From positions 1-9,941 of the forward strand of contig CALKHD010000160.1 in NCBI GenBank assembly GCA_938092195.1: a stretch of DNA of 9,941 nt. Reading direction: 5' to 3'. Position numbers and translations under genes: made by a program. Below are positions 6,874 through 9,941 of this stretch, piece after piece (the first letter of the stretch is position 1; each line of letters starts with the position of its first letter). The notes under the pieces are model-generated. The model had not been told where the DNA came from. It did no database searches and saw only the letters and a program-made list of their open reading frames with translations. The DNA comes from an uncultured Flavobacteriales bacterium (GTDB lineage Bacteria; Bacteroidota; Bacteroidia; Flavobacteriales_D; Sanyastnellaceae).

Positions 6874-7653
6874 ATGCGTGCTTTGATTTCTTTCATCACC
6901 CGTTTTGTGCCCAGGCATTTGCTTCAACGCTTTGCTCACTTGGCCCTTCAGATGGTTTCGCCCTTTTATCGGGGCCAGAAATTTGAAGATCCCATCAATG
7001 GGAGAATGTACCGGAAGTTGCTCTCTTACGGCCGCGCAGACCGGAGTCGTCCCAATGCATTGGCTCCCGACACGTTGAGTTTGGAGCGCCACCGTGCGGT
7101 TTGGATTTACTTAACCGAATACAGCAACTTGATGGACGGAGGGCCAGACAGGAAAATGCTGCATCTGGCTCCAGAGTACTGTTTTCTCAAGCGTTTCAAT
7201 CGGGCGGAAGGACTGGAAATTACCCGTGCAGACCTGGTTTCACCATGGGCAGATGTCCACTTTGATGTCCATGACATTCCATACGCAGACAACCACTTCG
7301 ACATCATCATGGGCAACCACCTCATGGAGCATGTGGAGGATGACCGAAAAGTTATGGGGGAGTACTTCCGTGTGATGAAGCCCGGAGGTTGGGGAATCTT
7401 TCAGGTGCCATTGGACCGCAGCCTGTCCGAGACTTTGGAGGACCCGACTGTGACCGATCCAGCAGAGCGTGAGCGTTTGTACTGGCAACGGGATCACGTT
7501 CGTTTGTACGGCATGGATTATGCCGATCGCTATCGCGCTGCCGGATTCGAGGTCGAGGAATTGGACCTGCGAGAGCTATACGGGCCCGAACGTTTTGAGC
7601 GTTGTGCCCTCGGTTCGGAGCGTTACCTGCATGTGGTTCGCAAGCCCTCTTGA
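6874..7653 (+). CDS. Class I SAM-dependent methyltransferase
   Basis: This 259-aa protein has an N-terminal amphipathic or membrane-associating helix (1-30), a linker domain (31-90), and a Rossmann-like methyltransferase domain. Motif I is the unusual MLHLAPE (95-101) where most relatives have a DxGxG loop. The acidic ITRADL (117-121) follows strand 2. DVHDIPYADNHFDIIMGNHLMEHV (131-154) matches motifs II/III of the Methyltransf_11 type, and RVMKPGGWGIFQVPL (166-180) is the post-core segment. Related Bacteroidota proteins carry a Cys-containing zinc-ribbon-like element before LSLERHR. Here the matching stretch (39-74, DPINGRMYRK...LAPDTLSLERHR) has no cysteine. The substrate is unknown. It follows the DUF721 gene by 52 bp and converges on the esterase gene. 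The start could also be Met27 (6952), but the N-terminal helix looks genuine. Confidence 0.85.
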   Translation: MRALISFITRFVPRHLLQRFAHLALQMVSPFYRGQKFEDPINGRMYRKLLSYGRADRSRPNALAPDTLSLERHRAVWIYLTEYSNLMDGGPDRKMLHLAPEYCFLKRFNRAEGLEITRADLVSPWADVHFDVHDIPYADNHFDIIMGNHLMEHVEDDRKVMGEYFRVMKPGGWGIFQVPLDRSLSETLEDPTVTDPAERERLYWQRDHVRLYGMDYADRYRAAGFEVEELDLRELYGPERFERCALGSERYLHVVRKPS

Positions 7654-7776
7654 GTCCTTGACATTTGCCACAATGGGCCATTGGCCAAAAGGCAGGCAAC
7701 ACCCCAAATGAGTTTGAACAGGAGTTGTCCCTTTGCGGGTGACAGGTTAAGGGTGAAAGCTTGAAGAGACTTGGAC

Positions 7777-8862
7777 TCAATGCCCTTTGAGCACCTCAAC
7801 CTCGCCGCTTTCATCGCGGGCTTGAACGATGTGGATTTGATCCACAGCCGGATTCCAGAGTTCGCCGCTGGTCATGCGCTTTGAAGCCACAACGCGTCCG
7901 CTGACATCGAAGATGTGCACTTGAGCGTTTCGACGCACCATGAACCCTTTCCCCTGACGGACCAACCAGGATTCAGGCGCAGTTGCTTCCTCAATGTCAG
8001 TGAACCCGCCCGAGCATTGCGCCGAGAAGAAATCCCACATGACTTGGGTGGAATTCACGTCTTGGCTTCCCCAGGCTCCAAACCAATCATGACCGCCTCC
8101 GTTGACGCGGTAGTGGTGGAATTCCTGCCCGTTAGGTGCCCCAGCATAGCGCAAGAGGTCAACGGAGGTGTCGTCCACCAACTCCGCATTTGGAAGGGTG
8201 CTTTCTTCAAGGGTGGTTGTGCCCATCAATCCCGTCCAATGTTCGATGATGTCGGTTACGCCGGCATTTCCCCAGGTGCCAAAACCGACTCCGTGGTTGT
8301 AGGAAACGGTGTTGTCTGATGTCCCATGCAGGTGCACAATGGGGACCACTTCACTCGGGACACAGCCAAAGTCGATGGCGCTCATGGCACCGGTGACCGA
8401 GCCAATGGCACGAAAAACTTCGGGGTGTTGGCAAGCGAGAGAGTAACTCATTTTGCCACCATTGGACATGCCGCAGGAGTATGTGCACTCCGGACTCAAT
8501 TCATTGGACTCTTGCAGGTGTTGTGCCAGGGCCACCAGAAATCCATGGTCGTTGGTGGTGCTGATGCTCAAGTTGGCATTCCAATGGGGGGTTCCCCCAC
8601 TGTCTTCAGTTCCTTGGGGGAAGACAGCCACAAATCCTTCGCTGATGGCCAAATCGCCCCAGTTGCTGTAGGCCCGGATCAACCCTGCGCTGCTGCCGTA
8701 TCCGTGAAGCACAAAGACAAGAGGTGCCCCTGGAGGAATGGGATCGGGTGCATCCATGTAGTAGGTCCGCTCGGTGCCGTTGTGGTCAAAAGTCAGTTGG
8801 GCATTGGTAGAAAACATCAAGCTGAAACAGAGCAAAGTCGAGAGGAAAAGGCGCACAATCAT
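7777..8862 (-). CDS. Secreted CE1 / PHB-depolymerase-like esterase with T9SS sorting domain
   Basis: This 361-aa alpha/beta-hydrolase resembles LpqC/poly(3-hydroxybutyrate) depolymerases and feruloyl or acetylxylan esterases of CE1. Residues 1-21 form a signal peptide (cleavage near STNA-QLTF). LVFVLHGYGSS (48-58) supplies the oxyanion loop. The nucleophile is S133 in GMSNGG (131-136), the acid probably D183 in HGTSDNTV, and the base H258 in GGGHDWFG. The catalytic domain ends near 283. Residues from about 298 to 361 (RNAQVHIFDVSGRVVASKRM...IHIVQARDESGEVEVLK) match the short type A C-terminal domain recognised by the type IX secretion system, so the enzyme is probably exported through the outer membrane and released or surface-attached. 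The substrate, such as plant or algal polysaccharide esters or a polyester, cannot be read from the sequence. The ATG overlaps the yigZ stop as ATGA. Confidence 0.88.
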   Translation of the reverse strand: MIVRLFLSTLLCFSLMFSTNAQLTFDHNGTERTYYMDAPDPIPPGAPLVFVLHGYGSSAGLIRAYSNWGDLAISEGFVAVFPQGTEDSGGTPHWNANLSISTTNDHGFLVALAQHLQESNELSPECTYSCGMSNGGKMSYSLACQHPEVFRAIGSVTGAMSAIDFGCVPSEVVPIVHLHGTSDNTVSYNHGVGFGTWGNAGVTDIIEHWTGLMGTTTLEESTLPNAELVDDTSVDLLRYAGAPNGQEFHHYRVNGGGHDWFGAWGSQDVNSTQVMWDFFSAQCSGGFTDIEEATAPESWLVRQGKGFMVRRNAQVHIFDVSGRVVASKRMTSGELWNPAVDQIHIVQARDESGEVEVLKGH

Positions 8863-9488
8863 GGGGATGTTGGGTTCTTGGGTTTAACGAGTTGAACACC
8901 ATGGATGTTCAATAGGGTTTTGGTCAAAGTTTCTGCGCTGCCGGCGGCAACGGCGACGTCCAGCAGGCATTGGCTAGAATAGCCTTCTTTGAGGATGTCA
9001 GCACCTTGGATTTGGATGGCCTGCATGACATGACGGGTGAGGTCAGGGGCATAGCCAAAGGTCAAGTGGGTTTTGAGCACAGATGTTTCTGTGCCAGCGT
9101 CCTTCACGGCTTCTCTTCCCGCGGCGCGGTAGGCTTCGATCAGTCCGCCGACCCCCAGCTTGGTGCCTCCGAAGTAGCGGACCACGGCGATGAGCGTCCA
9201 GTGCAGGTCATGGGACCTCAGCACCCCATGGATGGGGGCGCCAGCGCTGCCCGATGGCTCACCATCGTCGGCTGCCCGAAATCGGTCTGGACCAAATTGC
9301 CAAGCAAAACAGACGTGCCGTGCGGCATGGTGTGCCTTTCGCACTTCTTGAAGGCGTTGCTCCACGGCCACTTCCGATGCCGCTTCATCGTCAAAGGGCA
9401 AGGGGAATGCATACCCATGGAATTTGCTTCCCTTGGCTTTGAAAAGGCCTTCACCAGGCCCGAGCAATGTGGGGAACGAGTCTCTCAC
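8859..9488 (-). CDS. yigZ: YigZ / IMPACT (UPF0029) family protein
   Basis: This 209-aa protein has the full family signature: GEGLFKAKGSKFHGYAFPL near the N-terminus (12-30), HHAARHVCFAW (53-63), the nearly invariant DDGEPSGSAGAPI (74-86) and VVRYFGGTKLGVGGLIEAY (102-120). A C-terminal ferredoxin-like DUF1949-type domain (about 138-200) follows. YigZ-like proteins are cytosolic and related to eukaryotic IMPACT, which acts on translational control through GCN1. The bacterial role is not settled. The start is GTG: the frame has a stop 12 nt upstream and no ATG before the conserved N-terminus. It begins 4 nt after the stop of the upstream hypothetical gene and overlaps the esterase ATG by 4 nt, which puts it in the middle of a tightly packed operon. 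Confidence 0.93.
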   Translation of the reverse strand: MRDSFPTLLGPGEGLFKAKGSKFHGYAFPLPFDDEAASEVAVEQRLQEVRKAHHAARHVCFAWQFGPDRFRAADDGEPSGSAGAPIHGVLRSHDLHWTLIAVVRYFGGTKLGVGGLIEAYRAAGREAVKDAGTETSVLKTHLTFGYAPDLTRHVMQAIQIQGADILKEGYSSQCLLDVAVAAGSAETLTKTLLNIHGVQLVKPKNPTSP

Positions 9489-9492
9489 CAGG

Positions 9493-9891
9493 TCAGCTCA
9501 TGGGGTTGAGCATCACACTGAACACCTGAACGGTATGGGGGTCACGGCCGGCGAAGAACTTGTCCAAAGCCATCAGGATGTTGCCTGCACTGAAATAGCT
9601 GGTGTGGAACTCCAGCTCTCCAGCCACGCGCCATTGAATGGTGTAGCTCAATTCACGGTCGCGGTGGGTTTGGATGTAGTCCAGCAAAGACTGCAACGCC
9701 TGAATCCGGGTGGAGCCAGATGATTTGTGAAAGAGGAAACGGTGGGTGTGCCGGGGGTTGTAAGTGAACAAGGCCACCTCGTGAACCCCTTCCGTGTCGG
9801 ACCAAATGAATTCAACTTGGTCATCGGCATATCCGAAATAGCCACGGAGATCGTGGAGCAAGCGCTCTTCTGTGGGATGGTCAAGGCTCAT
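9493..9891 (-). CDS. Conserved hypothetical protein (Bacteroidota)
   Basis: I do not recognise a named domain in this 132-aa protein. It is acidic to neutral, has no signal peptide or membrane segment, and appears to be a mixed alpha/beta cytosolic protein. The N-terminal helix (6-20) is followed by strand-like segments (VEFIWSD, EVALFTYN, HRFLFHKS), a long helix (STRIQALQSLLDYIQTH), strands (SYTIQWRV, LEFHTSYFS), and a C-terminal segment AGNILMALDKFFAGRDPHTVQVFSVMLNPMS. That tail resembles an ending I recall from unnamed flavobacterial proteins, which suggests a conserved family, but I cannot run a search to confirm it. The ATG overlaps the stop of the upstream frame (ATGA), and yigZ starts 4 nt downstream, so it is part of the same operon. 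No function is proposed. Confidence 0.75.
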   Translation of the reverse strand: MSLDHPTEERLLHDLRGYFGYADDQVEFIWSDTEGVHEVALFTYNPRHTHRFLFHKSSGSTRIQALQSLLDYIQTHRDRELSYTIQWRVAGELEFHTSYFSAGNILMALDKFFAGRDPHTVQVFSVMLNPMS

Positions 9892-9941
9892 TTGTCCGTG
9901 GTTTGGATGGAGGATTCAGCAGGGTTGTATTCTGGCAAGTG
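9888..9941 (-). CDS. C-terminal fragment of an upstream gene (unidentified)
   Basis: The frame is open from the window edge for 17 codons (HLPEYNPAESSIQTTDK) and ends with a TGA that overlaps the next ATG as ATGA. This is the same coupling seen between the other genes of this operon. The fragment is too short to identify, and its existence rests on the overlap and on continuity of the operon. Confidence 0.45.
   Translation of the reverse strand, partial: HLPEYNPAESSIQTTDK

Noticed and set aside
7676..7686. GGCCATTGGCC as a terminator hairpin between the methyltransferase and esterase genes
   Set aside because: The stem is only 4 bp with a 3-nt loop, and no T-run follows it on either strand. 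The four T's on the minus strand come before it, not after.
1..9941. CRISPR array, tRNA/rRNA gene, transposase, phage genes or defence cassette
   Set aside because: No direct-repeat array, cloverleaf-like segment, transposase or integrase motif, or terminal inverted repeats were seen by eye. The coding density and families are those of a core chromosomal region.

Overview
The window looks like an ordinary chromosomal segment of a Bacteroidota bacterium, probably a Flavobacteriales relative with a fairly high GC content (mid-50s percent by eye). The evidence is a secreted esterase ending in a type IX secretion (T9SS) sorting domain, the flavobacterial type of M1 peptidase (GGMEY motif), TAnnTTTG-type -7 boxes, mostly absent Shine-Dalgarno sequences, and the neighbourhood TPR protein - ribH next to recF - DUF721. 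Every long reading frame fits a known family or a conserved hypothetical. I see no tRNA, rRNA, CRISPR array, insertion sequence, prophage or defence island.

Left block (1-5203, minus strand, read right to left): a membrane-anchored TPR protein, lumazine synthase (ribH), a GT22-like multi-membrane mannosyltransferase, a DUF2461 protein, and a secreted M1 metallopeptidase cut by the left edge. Spacings of 6 nt, 8 nt, a short overlap and 21 nt suggest one transcript. It starts in a 146-bp divergent spacer that holds a candidate -7 box and interlocked inverted repeats.

Centre (5350-7653, plus strand): recF is coupled by an ATGA overlap to a DUF721/DciA-like protein, a pairing of replication and repair functions. 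After 52 bp comes a SAM-dependent methyltransferase whose ATG lies only 7 nt after a perfect TAnnTTTG box.

Right block (7777-9941, minus strand, read right to left): the tail of an unidentified gene, a conserved hypothetical protein of 132 aa, a YigZ/IMPACT-family protein, and a secreted CE1/PHB-depolymerase-like esterase with a T9SS tail. They are joined by two ATGA overlaps and a 4-nt gap, so they are very likely one operon. This operon converges on the methyltransferase across a 123-bp spacer with no convincing terminator.

Nothing here amounts to a clearly novel multi-gene system. The points worth a second look are the divergent recF/TPR regulatory spacer, the possibly leaderless and cysteine-less methyltransferase, the GT22 enzyme inside the ribH cluster, the small conserved hypothetical protein, and the coupling of a secreted esterase to YigZ.
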